Of a DNA stretch of 64,000 bases, positions 34,191 to 43,624 are shown piece by piece. The notes under the pieces were generated by a model that saw nothing but the letters and a program-made list of their open reading frames with translations, was not told the origin of the DNA and ran no database searches. The position numbers and the translations under genes were made by a program. The stretch is from positions 1 to 64,000 of the forward strand of contig DAORDH010000029.1 in the NCBI GenBank assembly GCA_035345875.1, given 5' to 3'. Each line of letters starts with the position of its first letter. Position 1 is the first letter of the stretch. This DNA is from UBA2033 sp035345875 (GTDB taxonomy: Bacteria > Spirochaetota > Leptospiria > Leptospirales > Leptospiraceae).

Positions 34191-35285
34191 CTACCCTACT
34201 ATTCGTTTGATTTCTTTTTTATTGACTGGTTGGATGATACCATGCTCTGTAACGATAGCCGAAATGTATTTGGCTGGCGTTACGTCAAAGGCAGGATTTA
34301 GAGCACGGGCTTTGAGTGGAGCTAAAATTCCTTTTGGCAAATACGAATTTCCGCGTAGATCTTTTAGAAAAGAATTTTGAGTGAGTTCTTCTTCTTCTCT
34401 CATTTCAATTGGAATTTCAGAACCATCTTTTAAAGTAAAATCAAAACTCGTCTTGGTTGCAGCTACATAAAAAGGAATTTTATTTTCCTTTGCTACAATG
34501 GAGAGCGCATAGGTTCCGATTTTATTGGCTGTATCTCCGTTAGGTGCAATTCGATCCGCTCCTACAATCACTGCATCTATCTTCCTGTTTTGAAAAAGCC
34601 ACGCACTCATTCCTTCTGCTATGATGAAGCAATTGATCTTTTCTTCCTGCATTTCCCAAGCCGTCAGTCTAGATCCTTGTTGATACGGTCTTGTCTCATC
34701 TGCATAGACTGTGATTTTATAACCAGCATCTCTCAGAGATCGAATAATCCCGATTGCAGTTCCATGCCCTGCTGTCGCAAGAGCTCCAGTATTGCAATGA
34801 GTTAGAATCGAAATTTCTTTTTGTCGCTTTGAGAAAAGTTTTAATCCATTCTTTCCAATTTCTAAATTCCAATGCAAGTCTTGTTCTAGAAGAGAAATTG
34901 CGTATTTCTCAGAAAGTTTTATCAAATCTGAAATTGAATTGGTGCTATATGTTTTCTCGTTGATGAGTTTTAAATAATCCTCTACCGCCAAACGAAGATT
35001 AACCGCAGTTGGACGGGATTCTAAAAGAAGTCTGGTTCTTCGAATGAATTTTTCATATTCTAGTTTTTCACGAGCGTTTTTTAATTCTAGGACTAATCCG
35101 AATATTCCGCTCATTGCAATGGCTGGCGCTCCCCGCACAACCATTGACTTAATACAGAAAATAACGTCTTCAAGACTCATACAATCAATATATTCCTTTG
35201 CGAGCGGAATCTTTCTTTGATCTAGAAGAGAGAGTCTATCTCCTTTCCAATCAATTGATTTTAGTATGAGTCTTTGCGTTTTCAT
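34191..35285 (-). CDS. mtnA: Methylthioribose-1-phosphate isomerase
   Basis: This 364-residue enzyme of the methionine salvage pathway converts methylthioribose-1-phosphate to methylthioribulose-1-phosphate. Motifs: RGAPAIAMSGIFGLVL (about residues 53-68), ILTHCNTGALATAGHGTAIG (about 160-179) with the catalytic Cys, and VGADRIAPNGDTANKIGTY (about 241-259) with the catalytic Asp. The sequence is closer to MtnA than to the eIF2B relatives. It lies two bases after ppnP on the same strand, so the two are probably cotranscribed. Other salvage genes are not visible. Confidence 0.95.
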   Translation of the reverse strand: MKTQRLILKSIDWKGDRLSLLDQRKIPLAKEYIDCMSLEDVIFCIKSMVVRGAPAIAMSGIFGLVLELKNAREKLEYEKFIRRTRLLLESRPTAVNLRLAVEDYLKLINEKTYSTNSISDLIKLSEKYAISLLEQDLHWNLEIGKNGLKLFSKRQKEISILTHCNTGALATAGHGTAIGIIRSLRDAGYKITVYADETRPYQQGSRLTAWEMQEEKINCFIIAEGMSAWLFQNRKIDAVIVGADRIAPNGDTANKIGTYALSIVAKENKIPFYVAATKTSFDFTLKDGSEIPIEMREEEELTQNSFLKDLRGNSYLPKGILAPLKARALNPAFDVTPAKYISAIVTEHGIIQPVNKKEIKRIVG

Positions 35286-35287
35286 GG

Positions 35288-35569
35288 CTAGAGGTAGAGA
35301 CAGAGATACGAAGTATCTTCTTTGACTTTGAGTTGAAACTTTTGGTTTGCTTCGACTGTAAACGATTGGTTTTTACCAAAATCTTTCCAATCAGAAGCTC
35401 CTGGGAGTTTAACAGTGAGTTGCCCGGATATAACGGTCATAATTTCTTTTTGGGAAGTTCCAAACTCATAGTCACCGGGAGCCATTACACCTACCGTTGC
35501 AGGAGCTTCACTCGTTTTAAAAGCAATCGATTTTACTTTTCCTTCAAAATATTCATTTACCTTAAACAT
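35288..35569 (-). CDS. ppnP: Pyrimidine/purine nucleoside phosphorylase (DUF1255 cupin)
   Basis: The 93-residue cupin-fold protein contains YFEGKVKSIAF, PGDYEFGTSQKEIMTVISG and TVKLPGASDWKDF, with the SFTVEANQKFQLKV segment near the end; these match PpnP, which phosphorolyses several nucleosides. The length is exactly the family size. It is transcribed just before mtnA, and a shared nucleoside-salvage theme is plausible. Confidence 0.92.
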   Translation of the reverse strand: MFKVNEYFEGKVKSIAFKTSEAPATVGVMAPGDYEFGTSQKEIMTVISGQLTVKLPGASDWKDFGKNQSFTVEANQKFQLKVKEDTSYLCLYL

Positions 35570-35618
35570 AATCTACCTATCTTAACGCCAGTTCGATGTA
35601 ACAAAAAATTTAAAAGTT

Positions 35619-35734
35619 TACCACTGATGAACACTGATGGACACGGATAAAATAATAATAATTAAAACCATCCGCGTTTATCTGTGTTCATCCTGCCCTT
35701 CGCTCCAAGTATTCGCGACCAATGCCTTCGCATG
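35619..35734. repeat. Dispersed intergenic repeat, half-palindrome copy
   Basis: In the 377-base gap (35570-35946), the segment opens TACCACTGATGAACACTGATGG and continues to TTTATCTGTGTTCATCCTGC and GCCTTCGCATG. The last 45 or so bases are the reverse complement of the start of the copy at 61610 with few differences. An internal inverted pair (GACACGGATAAA against TTTATCTGTGTTC) can form a stem. The remaining gap is AT-rich with nothing recognisable. Confidence 0.7.
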
Positions 35735-35946
35735 TGATTAAATATTCTTGTATCGAATTCACGTTATCTTAATTTCATTGGTTTCATTTTTAAAAATTTT
35801 TCCAATGATTGTATATACAATTCTTTTCTCGAAATGATTTTATGACAACTAAAATAACCGCAAGGTAGTTATTTCTGGAACTCACCGAGTTCAGTTTCTC
35901 TTTTCTACTTGCAATTATCAAATGCAATCTTTCTATATATCTAATC

Positions 35947-37518
35947 ATGAATAAAAACCTCTTAAATTTTCTACTCGTCTTTACTCTCACAATTCCATTT
36001 CTGCAAAATTGTCACGATAAAGAAAAAGATTTAGTAATTTTATCTGGCTCTGAGAATGAATCGATAGAACCAATTTTGAAAAATTTCGAGTCGGAAACGG
36101 GCATTCGAATTGAAATGAAATATAAAGGCTCTGTAGATATTATGATGGAGCTTGGTAATGAAACATCAAACTTTGATGCAATCTGGCCTGCCAGCACTCT
36201 CTGGATTAGTCTGGGTGATAAAAGTAGGAAAGTTAAACATATAAAATCAATTATGACGTCCCCTGTCGCTTTTGGAATTCGAAAGAGTCTTGCTGAAGAG
36301 TTAGGTTTTGCCAAAAGAGACGTCAGAGTCAAAGACATATTAGCCGCTATTCGAACTAAAAAATTAAAATTTATCATGACCTCAGCAACCCAATCCAATT
36401 CAGGAACCTCAGCCTATTTAGGCTTTTTATATGCGTTACTCGGCAATCCAGATGTTATAACAGAAGAAGACCTGTCTAAAGAAAGTCTACGAAAAGACAT
36501 GAAAGAACTTTTAAATGGGATTAATCGATCCTCTGGGAGTTCAGGTTGGTTAAAAGAACTTTTCCTTTCTGGAAAATATGATGCAATGGTAAACTATGAA
36601 TCTCTTCTCATTGAAACCAATCAGACGTTAGTATCTCAAGGAAAAGAACCACTTTATATTGTTTATCCAAAAGATGGAATTGTAATTTCTGATTCCCCAC
36701 TCGGTTTTGTGAATTCAGGAAATCCCAAAAAAGAAGAGTCTTTTAAAAAACTACAAGACTACTTACTTTCAGAAAAAATCCAAAAACAAATTTTAAATAC
36801 AGGTAGAAGAGTTGGATTTGGAGGAACCATTGAGGATGGAGACAAATCTGTATTTAATCCTAACTGGGGAATTGATTCAAAACGAATTCTCTCCCCTATT
36901 CAGCTCCCCTCTGCAGATATGATTCGAAAAGCTCTCTCTATGTATCAAACTGAATTTAGAAAGAGTTCTTATACAGTTTTTTGTTTAGATTTCTCCGATA
37001 GTATGCTAGGAACAGGAGAAAGACAATTAAAAGAAGCAATGGATTTGCTTTTAGATAAAGAAAAAGCTACCCGTTATTTCCTAGACTTTTCTAAAGACGA
37101 CAAGATTGTAGTAATTATTTTTAGTCATATCACACTTGCTATGTGGACGGCTAACGGCAACAATCCAGATGAAATAAAAGAACTGAATGCAAAGATTCAA
37201 GGCACACTACCCAATGGAGCTACTGATATCTACTCACCTATTATCGCTGCTTTAAAAGAATTAAAAGATGTGGATAATGATGAGTATTCTCCCGCTGTAA
37301 TTGTGATGACAGATGGAATTTCTAATAGCGGTAAAAATTTTAAAGACGTAAGCCGAGCTTTTAAGAAAATAGACAAAGATATTCCTGTTTTCCCAATAAT
37401 GTTTGGAGATGCTTCCGAAGACCAATTAAAAGAAATTGCCGAATTAACAAGAGCAAAAGTTTTCGATGGAAGATCCAATTTAATTCAAGCATTTAAAACA
37501 GCAAAAGGTTACAATTAA
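35947..37518 (+). CDS. Substrate-binding-like lipoprotein with C-terminal von Willebrand A domain
   Basis: The 523-residue product has a lipoprotein signal (LTIPFLQNC). Residues 25-310 resemble a type 2 periplasmic binding protein, with LVILSGSENESIEPILKNF at the start and ATQSNSGTSAYLGFLYALLG (about 146-165) as hinge motif. Residues 335-515 form a VWA domain with an intact MIDAS: DFSDSM (about 347-352), NGATDIYSP and VMTDGISNSG. No transporter genes are adjacent. Two genes downstream is a second binding-protein-like gene sharing the SNSGT motif, with an XpaC-like gene between. Function unknown; it is probably an envelope sensor or assembly protein. Confidence 0.8.
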   Translation: MNKNLLNFLLVFTLTIPFLQNCHDKEKDLVILSGSENESIEPILKNFESETGIRIEMKYKGSVDIMMELGNETSNFDAIWPASTLWISLGDKSRKVKHIKSIMTSPVAFGIRKSLAEELGFAKRDVRVKDILAAIRTKKLKFIMTSATQSNSGTSAYLGFLYALLGNPDVITEEDLSKESLRKDMKELLNGINRSSGSSGWLKELFLSGKYDAMVNYESLLIETNQTLVSQGKEPLYIVYPKDGIVISDSPLGFVNSGNPKKEESFKKLQDYLLSEKIQKQILNTGRRVGFGGTIEDGDKSVFNPNWGIDSKRILSPIQLPSADMIRKALSMYQTEFRKSSYTVFCLDFSDSMLGTGERQLKEAMDLLLDKEKATRYFLDFSKDDKIVVIIFSHITLAMWTANGNNPDEIKELNAKIQGTLPNGATDIYSPIIAALKELKDVDNDEYSPAVIVMTDGISNSGKNFKDVSRAFKKIDKDIPVFPIMFGDASEDQLKEIAELTRAKVFDGRSNLIQAFKTAKGYN

Positions 37519-37681
37519 AGAAGAGATTTTAAATAAAAATTTGATCTAAGGACAATAGAATGATTTTAAGATTATTGCAGAACTCAAATGAGATAAGAAA
37601 AACAAGAGCCTGCGGCAGCAAGCCCTCCGCTAGGAGCAATCATCATGTAACCGAATGGTTCACCTTTGGCAAGGTAAATTG

Positions 37682-38314
37682 ATGAAGGACTTCATCAAGG
37701 ACAAAATCACTGTAAAAGGAAATCTTTTCGCTGGGTTTACTGGTGGGGGAGTATTCTCTCTTTTCTTTCTATTTTTAAATATACCGTTAGGCGCTTCCAT
37801 TACAGCATCGATTGTATCTTATTTAGCTGGACTCTTGATATTCGCAAAGGCAAACCAACAATTTGATATAAAGCTAAGCGACGTAAAAATAGACGATAAG
37901 CGCTCTGGAGAGATTTTACAGGAATTTAGAAGAAAAACGAATCAACTCAGAATTCATTCGAATTCAATTCGAAACTCTAAAATCAAAGCAAAGGTCGAAG
38001 ACATTTTATCTGTTCTTCAAAAACTAGATGATAACTTTATCAAAGATCCTTCTGATATTGCTCGCGCGAGACAATTTCTCGTATATTATATGGACTCAAC
38101 AGTTAAAATCGTTCAGTTTTACATTGACTTGAGTGCACAAAATTCGAATTCAAAAGAAGTAAAGGATGCTCTTACAAAAGGAGAATCCATTCTGGATTTA
38201 ATTTTACATTCCTTTGAAGTGCAACATGCGAAGCTTCTCAGCAATGATGTAATGGATTTTAATGCAGAAATAGAAGTATTGGAAAAAACTTTAAAAATGG
38301 AGAATATGGAATAA
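37682..38314 (+). CDS. XpaC-like membrane protein
   Basis: The 210-residue protein uses the ATG at 37682, with AAGG about ten bases ahead; an ATG at 37655 is possible but lacks that site. Two short hydrophobic segments lie at about 15-50, then a helical cytoplasmic domain (QEFRRKTNQLRIHSNSIRN and onward) typical of the XpaC family, annotated as 5-bromo-4-chloroindolyl phosphate hydrolysis proteins though the biochemical role is unclear. XpaC is often next to TelA (toxic anion resistance), which is absent here. The stop overlaps the next start by one base. Confidence 0.7.
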   Translation: MKDFIKDKITVKGNLFAGFTGGGVFSLFFLFLNIPLGASITASIVSYLAGLLIFAKANQQFDIKLSDVKIDDKRSGEILQEFRRKTNQLRIHSNSIRNSKIKAKVEDILSVLQKLDDNFIKDPSDIARARQFLVYYMDSTVKIVQFYIDLSAQNSNSKEVKDALTKGESILDLILHSFEVQHAKLLSNDVMDFNAEIEVLEKTLKMENME

Positions 38315-39390
38315 TGGATGATTTAAATAAAATTATAGGCATAATAGTGTTAGCCGTTATGATCGGTGGTGGAGTTGCATATAAAATGTATGACTCCGGT
38401 TCCGATGCAGTGGTTATTCGGGGATTTATTGGAGGAGAAAAAGCAAACTTTTTAGAAAATGAAAAAGTAAAAAAAATTCTTAAGAATAAGTATAAAATCA
38501 TTTTAGAATATTCAAAATCTGGCTCCATTGAAATGGTTCAAAATACTCCTTCTGACAATACAGACTTTCTCTGGCCTTCTAGCCAGGTTGCTCTTGAACT
38601 ATTCAAAATCAATCATCCACAAAAGATTGTAAAAAGCGAAATCATTCTAAATTCGCCTATCGTATTTTATAGCTGGGATCTGGTGACAGACGCTCTCATA
38701 AAAGACGAAATTGTTTCTAAAAAAGGAAACTCCTACTACATCACTGATTTCAAAAAACTAATTCAAAATATTTCCAATGGGAAGAAATGGTCTGAAATTG
38801 GATTAAAAGAACTTTATGGGAAAATATTAATATTATCTACTGACCCAACCAAATCCAATTCAGGAACTATGTTTGCAGGTCTTCTAGCAAACCTAATCAA
38901 TGGGGATACGTTAGATGAAACTTCTTTTGCAGAAGTAAGTAGCTCTGTCAAAGATTACTTTGCTCGTCTTGGTTATATGGAAACTTCTTCTTCCGATTTA
39001 TTTGAGCAATATCTAAAAACTGGAATGGGAGCAAAGCCAATCATTGCAGGATATGAAAATCAAATTGTAGAATTTTCCATTGAGCACTCCGACTTCTGGC
39101 CCAAAGTAAAAGAAAAAATTAGAATTTTATATCCTGTTCCAACAGTTTGGAGTTCACAGCCTCTAATCATCTTAAATCCAAAAGCGGTGAATCTAATCCA
39201 AGCGCTGCAGGACAAAGAGATTCAACAAATTGCTTGGGAAAAACATGGATTTAGAACTGGACTCATTGGACAACAAAACGATCCTAAAATTCTAGAAGTG
39301 GTAGGAATTCCAGAAAGTATCACGCAAGTAATTCCAATGCCAAGTCCGACTATTATGGAGAAACTAATCAAAGTAATTCAATCAAATTAA
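38314..39390 (+). CDS. Membrane-anchored substrate-binding-like protein
   Basis: The 358-residue protein has one N-terminal membrane segment (about residues 7-25) that probably anchors it with the rest outside. It resembles a type 2 binding protein, and ILSTDPTKSNSGTMFAGLLA (about 169-188) matches the first gene's SNSGT hinge. A WPSSQVALELF segment equates to WPASTLWISL in the first protein. So the operon has two diverged paralogues, one with and one without VWA. There is no lipobox and no ABC permease or ATPase nearby. It begins inside the stop of the XpaC-like gene. Confidence 0.8.
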   Translation: MDDLNKIIGIIVLAVMIGGGVAYKMYDSGSDAVVIRGFIGGEKANFLENEKVKKILKNKYKIILEYSKSGSIEMVQNTPSDNTDFLWPSSQVALELFKINHPQKIVKSEIILNSPIVFYSWDLVTDALIKDEIVSKKGNSYYITDFKKLIQNISNGKKWSEIGLKELYGKILILSTDPTKSNSGTMFAGLLANLINGDTLDETSFAEVSSSVKDYFARLGYMETSSSDLFEQYLKTGMGAKPIIAGYENQIVEFSIEHSDFWPKVKEKIRILYPVPTVWSSQPLIILNPKAVNLIQALQDKEIQQIAWEKHGFRTGLIGQQNDPKILEVVGIPESITQVIPMPSPTIMEKLIKVIQSN

Positions 39391-39497
39391 TGGTAACTAC
39401 TCTGCCTATCGGTTTCGTAATTACTTTAAGATTGACAGATGCCTAGTGCGACTTCCTTCAATACAGGTGTCGGCAACAGAATGAATAGTTAAAATAA

Positions 39498-41978
39498 ATG
39501 AATCTTCCTATTTTTGAAGTATTAGACGAGCTAAAAGCAAATCTAGCCAAAACTAATCTTGTAATTTTACAAGCGCCACCTGGTGCGGGGAAAACAACTG
39601 TTATCCCCTTAGCTCTTTTAGAAGAATCGTGGCTCAAAGACAAATCAATTCTAGTTCTTGAACCAAGAAGACTCGCAGCTATAAATGCTGCTAATAGAAT
39701 GTCAAAGTCTATCGGAGAAGTAGCTGGAGGGGTAGTCGGCTATCGCATTCGTTTTGATTCAAAGGTAAGTAATAAGACAAAAATTGAAGTTGTTACAGAG
39801 GGAATTTTTACAAGAAGGATTCAGTCTGATCCAGAACTTAAGAACATTGGCCTTGTTATCTTTGATGAGTTTCACGAAAGAAATTTACAAACAGATTTAG
39901 GTCTTGCCTTTGCTTTAGAAGTGCAAGGGGCTTATAGAGAAGATTTAAAAATTTTAATCATGTCTGCTACTTTAGATGGAAATCACCTTTCTAATTTTTT
40001 TTCAGCACCACTGATAGAGAGCCAAGGTAAAGCCTTTCCGGTTGAGGTAAAACATCTTGGACTTTCAAAAGAAAAATTAAATTCATCAATTCTTACAGCA
40101 ATTCAAAAAGCTTTAAAAGAAAAAGGAGATATTCTGGTCTTTCTCCCGGGATCAGGCGAAATTAAAAAAATTCAAAGAGAAATAGAAGAAAATTTGAATC
40201 TTACTGATACTCTTATTTATCCGCTGTATGGAGATTTATCACAGAAAGAGCAAGAACTTGCAATCTTCCCAGACAAATCAGGAAAAAGAAAAATCATACT
40301 CTCTACAAACATCGCAGAATCCAGTCTTACCATTGAAGGAGTAAGCATAGTCATTGACTCAGGTCTCGCAAGAGTTCCTCGCTTCGATCCTTCTACTGGA
40401 ATGACAGAACTTGTAACCATTCAAATTGCAAAAGATTCAATGGAACAAAGAACAGGAAGAGCCGGAAGACTTGGACCCGGAATCTCCTATCGCATTTGGT
40501 CAAAAGAGGAAGAAAGAAATTTCTCTGAAAAAACAAAGCCAGAAATTTTAGAAACAGAACTTTCCTCTTTTCTATTAGAAATACTCAATTGGGGATCAAG
40601 ACTAAAAGACTTAAAATTTTTAGACATGCCATCGGAAAGTTCCGTTAGTCGCTCTAAATCCCTACTCCTAAGTCTTAATCTAATAGATAAACAAGAAAAG
40701 ATAACTGATCTGGGCAAGGAAATCAATCGAATTCCACTTCATCCCCGTCTTGGCTATATGCTCTATCAAACAAAAGATACCAAAGAATTTTATTTGGCTT
40801 GTCTTATTGCTTCAATTTTAACAGAGAAGAGTTTATTTACAGCAAATCATTTTTCATTTAAACAATCAGATATAGCTCTTGAGGTAGAAGAATTTCTAAA
40901 AAATCAGAATAGCTATTTAACTCAAAAAATTAAACTCTCCACTGAAGAACTAATGCGAACGCTCCAGACAGAATCTAAATCTAAGACTGAAAACATAGAT
41001 ATCTCTCAAATTGGAAAGATCCTTAGCTTTGCGTATATCGATCGAATTGCAAAACAGCGAGAAAAAAATAGCAATCGCTTTAAACTCTCATCAGGGAAAG
41101 GTGCCTTTTTAAGAGAAAATGATTCACTCATTGGAAATGAATTTTTGGTTGTCGCATCTCTCGATGGAGATAAAAAAGAAGCAGCTATTTTTAAAGCAGC
41201 AAAGATTTCTCTAGAAGAAATTCTTTCTACTCACTCTAATAAAATCTTAAAACAAGAAAGGGCTTTCTTAGAGGAAAAGTCAGGAAAGATCTTAGTGCAA
41301 GAAGAAGTTGTTCTAGGAGAACTTGTATTATCAGCAAAAGAAAAGGATTCTAAAATCACAGAAGAATTGCTTTCAAATCTTTGGATTGATTACATAAAAG
41401 AGAGAGGTTTATCGGTATTAGCCTACACAGAAGAATCTAAAAATTTCAAAGAAAGATCTGAATTTTTGCGATCTAACGGAGAAGATTTACCTGATTTATC
41501 GGATGAATATTTACTTTTACATTTAGAAGATTGGTTAAGTCCTTATCTAATTTCTATTCGTAAACTCTCCGAACTAAGAAATTTGGACTTACTTTCCATT
41601 TTTAAATCTTTGTTTTCCTACGACCAGATACAATTAATCGAAAAAGAGGCACCAGAAAGATGGACTGTTCCAAGTGGATCAAAAATTAAACTTGAATATC
41701 GAAAAGAGGAAGTAATTTTATCTGTAAAATTGCAAGAGCTATTTGGATTAAAAGAAACTCCCACTATAGCAAAGGGTAAGGTTAAATTGACTCTCGAATT
41801 ACTTTCCCCCTCACAGCGTCCTATTCAAATTACAAAAGACTTAGCAGGATTTTGGGAAAGGACTTATTTAGAAGTAAAAAAGGAATTAGCGGGACGATAT
41901 CCGAAACATCCATGGCCGGACAATCCGCTCGAAGCCCAAGCAACTCGTTTTACTAAGAATAGAATTAATCAGACTTAG
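39498..41978 (+). CDS. hrpB: ATP-dependent helicase HrpB
   Basis: The 826-residue DEAH/RHA-type RNA helicase has Walker A APPGAGKTT (about residues 26-34), FDEFHERN (DExH box), MSATLDG, and the C-terminal helicase motifs STNIAESSLTIEGV and RTGRAGRLGPG. The C-terminal HrpB-specific domain includes HPWPDNPLEAQATRFTKNR at the end, as in HrpB proteins. The stop overlaps the convergent gene by 14 bases. The physiological role of HrpB in bacteria is poorly known. Confidence 0.94.
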   Translation: MNLPIFEVLDELKANLAKTNLVILQAPPGAGKTTVIPLALLEESWLKDKSILVLEPRRLAAINAANRMSKSIGEVAGGVVGYRIRFDSKVSNKTKIEVVTEGIFTRRIQSDPELKNIGLVIFDEFHERNLQTDLGLAFALEVQGAYREDLKILIMSATLDGNHLSNFFSAPLIESQGKAFPVEVKHLGLSKEKLNSSILTAIQKALKEKGDILVFLPGSGEIKKIQREIEENLNLTDTLIYPLYGDLSQKEQELAIFPDKSGKRKIILSTNIAESSLTIEGVSIVIDSGLARVPRFDPSTGMTELVTIQIAKDSMEQRTGRAGRLGPGISYRIWSKEEERNFSEKTKPEILETELSSFLLEILNWGSRLKDLKFLDMPSESSVSRSKSLLLSLNLIDKQEKITDLGKEINRIPLHPRLGYMLYQTKDTKEFYLACLIASILTEKSLFTANHFSFKQSDIALEVEEFLKNQNSYLTQKIKLSTEELMRTLQTESKSKTENIDISQIGKILSFAYIDRIAKQREKNSNRFKLSSGKGAFLRENDSLIGNEFLVVASLDGDKKEAAIFKAAKISLEEILSTHSNKILKQERAFLEEKSGKILVQEEVVLGELVLSAKEKDSKITEELLSNLWIDYIKERGLSVLAYTEESKNFKERSEFLRSNGEDLPDLSDEYLLLHLEDWLSPYLISIRKLSELRNLDLLSIFKSLFSYDQIQLIEKEAPERWTVPSGSKIKLEYRKEEVILSVKLQELFGLKETPTIAKGKVKLTLELLSPSQRPIQITKDLAGFWERTYLEVKKELAGRYPKHPWPDNPLEAQATRFTKNRINQT

Positions 41979-43272
41979 ACTTTAATTTATTTAAGGCAAA
42001 TCGTCCTCTAAATTCACGCACACGTAAATGAATGAGTTCGCTTAGGGTATCTACCATTTTCTTTTTGTTCATATCTTCGATACGAGCTTTTATTTTTTCT
42101 TTTACTGTGTAGAAAGTGTTTGCTTTGATTTCTTTTGGTAATGTCCCAAAAAGAGATTTTAAAATTTTAATATGAGTTTCAGTTAAAATGCCTTTCTCAT
42201 CTTCTGCAATACATTTATCTACAAACTCAGACAAAGGCATTTCTTGTAATGTATTATCATGCTCAGATAAAATCAGATAGTAGATAGTATGAATTTCACG
42301 AAGAGGAATTCTGAGTTTCTCTTCCAGATTTTGAAAGAAGAATGCTAAATCTTCTAATGTTTTTTTAGGATCCTTTGCTACTTCTTTCATGATAAGGTAA
42401 ATGAGCGTTATGTGCTTTTCATCTACATCAGGAATATCTTTCTTTAGTCTCAGTGTAATACTTTTTATGGCTTCCTGTATATTTACATTAGAAGTTGGGT
42501 TCTTAAATAAAGATCTAATTTCAAATAATAAAATATCAACGATATAAGGATAATCCAGTTTCGTATTTAATAATTCCGCTCCAGGTCCTTGTGATTCTGT
42601 AAGAGCAACTAATTTTGCATCGGAATCACTCATGTCCGAATTTTCTTCTGCGACTACACTTTCTGTTGATTCGGAACTACCGTTAGCCGCATACTCTGCC
42701 GCAACCGTTAATAGATTTTGTGCCGCAAAAAAAACAGTTTGCACATACCCACCAACTAAGCGAATGCGATCTAAGAATTTAGGCATATTATTTCCATTCT
42801 TAATCCAAGTTAAACATTTACGAACTTGATCAGGTCCTGACTTGGAAAAGAAACTAATATCACCTGAAGAAATAAACGGAAATATATTTTGATTTGCTAT
42901 AAATTTTTGAACATCAGTTATTTTGATATTTGCTGTGTGTATGTCTGCCGTGTCCGTGCTAATAAAGGAGATTTGGGAAGGATTGCGAGTAATTTTAAAA
43001 AAATCCTCTTCATCCCAGAGCCGTTTGACAAGGATATGAATAATTTGATTATAACCAATGGCTTTTAATTTATTTTGTTTTGGTGGCGCAAAAAAATAAG
43101 ATTTGTTAGATAGCTTGTCGAGAAAAACCTTTCTAGTTTCTTCTAAGATTCTTTTATCATAACGGGAACCTCTATCAAAATTTAAATACATTTTGAGTGC
43201 ATTTGCAACAGTATTCTCATCACTTTGATTGAGTATAATTTGCCCTTCTAAATCATCTAACAATTTTGCCAT
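41965..43272 (-). CDS. Large hydrophilic protein of unknown function
   Basis: This 435-residue soluble, mostly helical protein has no signal or membrane segment. The centre has an acidic Ser-rich stretch (about residues 205-235, SSESTESVVAEENSDMSDSD) that looks like a linker between two helical halves. The C-terminus is basic (FRGRFALNKLKSKSD). No catalytic motif is visible. It overlaps the hrpB 3' end by 14 bases on the opposite strand. The family is not recognised. Confidence 0.75.
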   Translation of the reverse strand: MAKLLDDLEGQIILNQSDENTVANALKMYLNFDRGSRYDKRILEETRKVFLDKLSNKSYFFAPPKQNKLKAIGYNQIIHILVKRLWDEEDFFKITRNPSQISFISTDTADIHTANIKITDVQKFIANQNIFPFISSGDISFFSKSGPDQVRKCLTWIKNGNNMPKFLDRIRLVGGYVQTVFFAAQNLLTVAAEYAANGSSESTESVVAEENSDMSDSDAKLVALTESQGPGAELLNTKLDYPYIVDILLFEIRSLFKNPTSNVNIQEAIKSITLRLKKDIPDVDEKHITLIYLIMKEVAKDPKKTLEDLAFFFQNLEEKLRIPLREIHTIYYLILSEHDNTLQEMPLSEFVDKCIAEDEKGILTETHIKILKSLFGTLPKEIKANTFYTVKEKIKARIEDMNKKKMVDTLSELIHLRVREFRGRFALNKLKSKSD

Positions 43273-43369
43273 ATAAACCGTCTAATTCCTTTCTAACAAT
43301 CCTACTTAAATTCTTCAAGAAATTATTTCATTACTCCATGTAAGAATCAAAACAGAAACTAAATATGAA

Positions 43370-43474
43370 AAAGATTACAAAGGAGAGCATCGTTAAGAGA
43401 ACGATTTTAAACAAAGATTTTGAAAGAAATATCGTTTTTTTTATCGATGTAAGTGGTGATTGCTTGTAATCTTT
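43370..43474. other. Structured intergenic segment with an outer perfect stem
   Basis: AAAGATTACAA (43370-43380) and TTGTAATCTTT (43464-43474) form a perfect 11-base stem enclosing about 83 bases. Inside, another partial pairing (CATCGTTAAGAGAACGAT near 43390 with ATCGTTTTTT and ATCGATG) is possible. It lies in the 352-base gap upstream of 43625 and could be a structured leader or a non-coding RNA; no known class is recognised. Confidence 0.35.
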
Positions 43475-43624
43475 GCAAGTCCCTCTATTTTACAGCATTG
43501 AATAGGAAGATTCGTCTACACTCATAGTATTTCTTAGTTAAAAATGGTTCTAAACCTAAAAAGTAATTGCTATCCATATCAGAATATTTATAAAATACCG
43601 GAACTTTATTGAAGGAAAAAGCGA

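Noticed and set aside
36012..36398. A 128-codon minus-strand frame opposite the substrate-binding/VWA gene
   Set aside because: The plus-strand gene has a lipobox and motifs across this span; the reverse frame has none.
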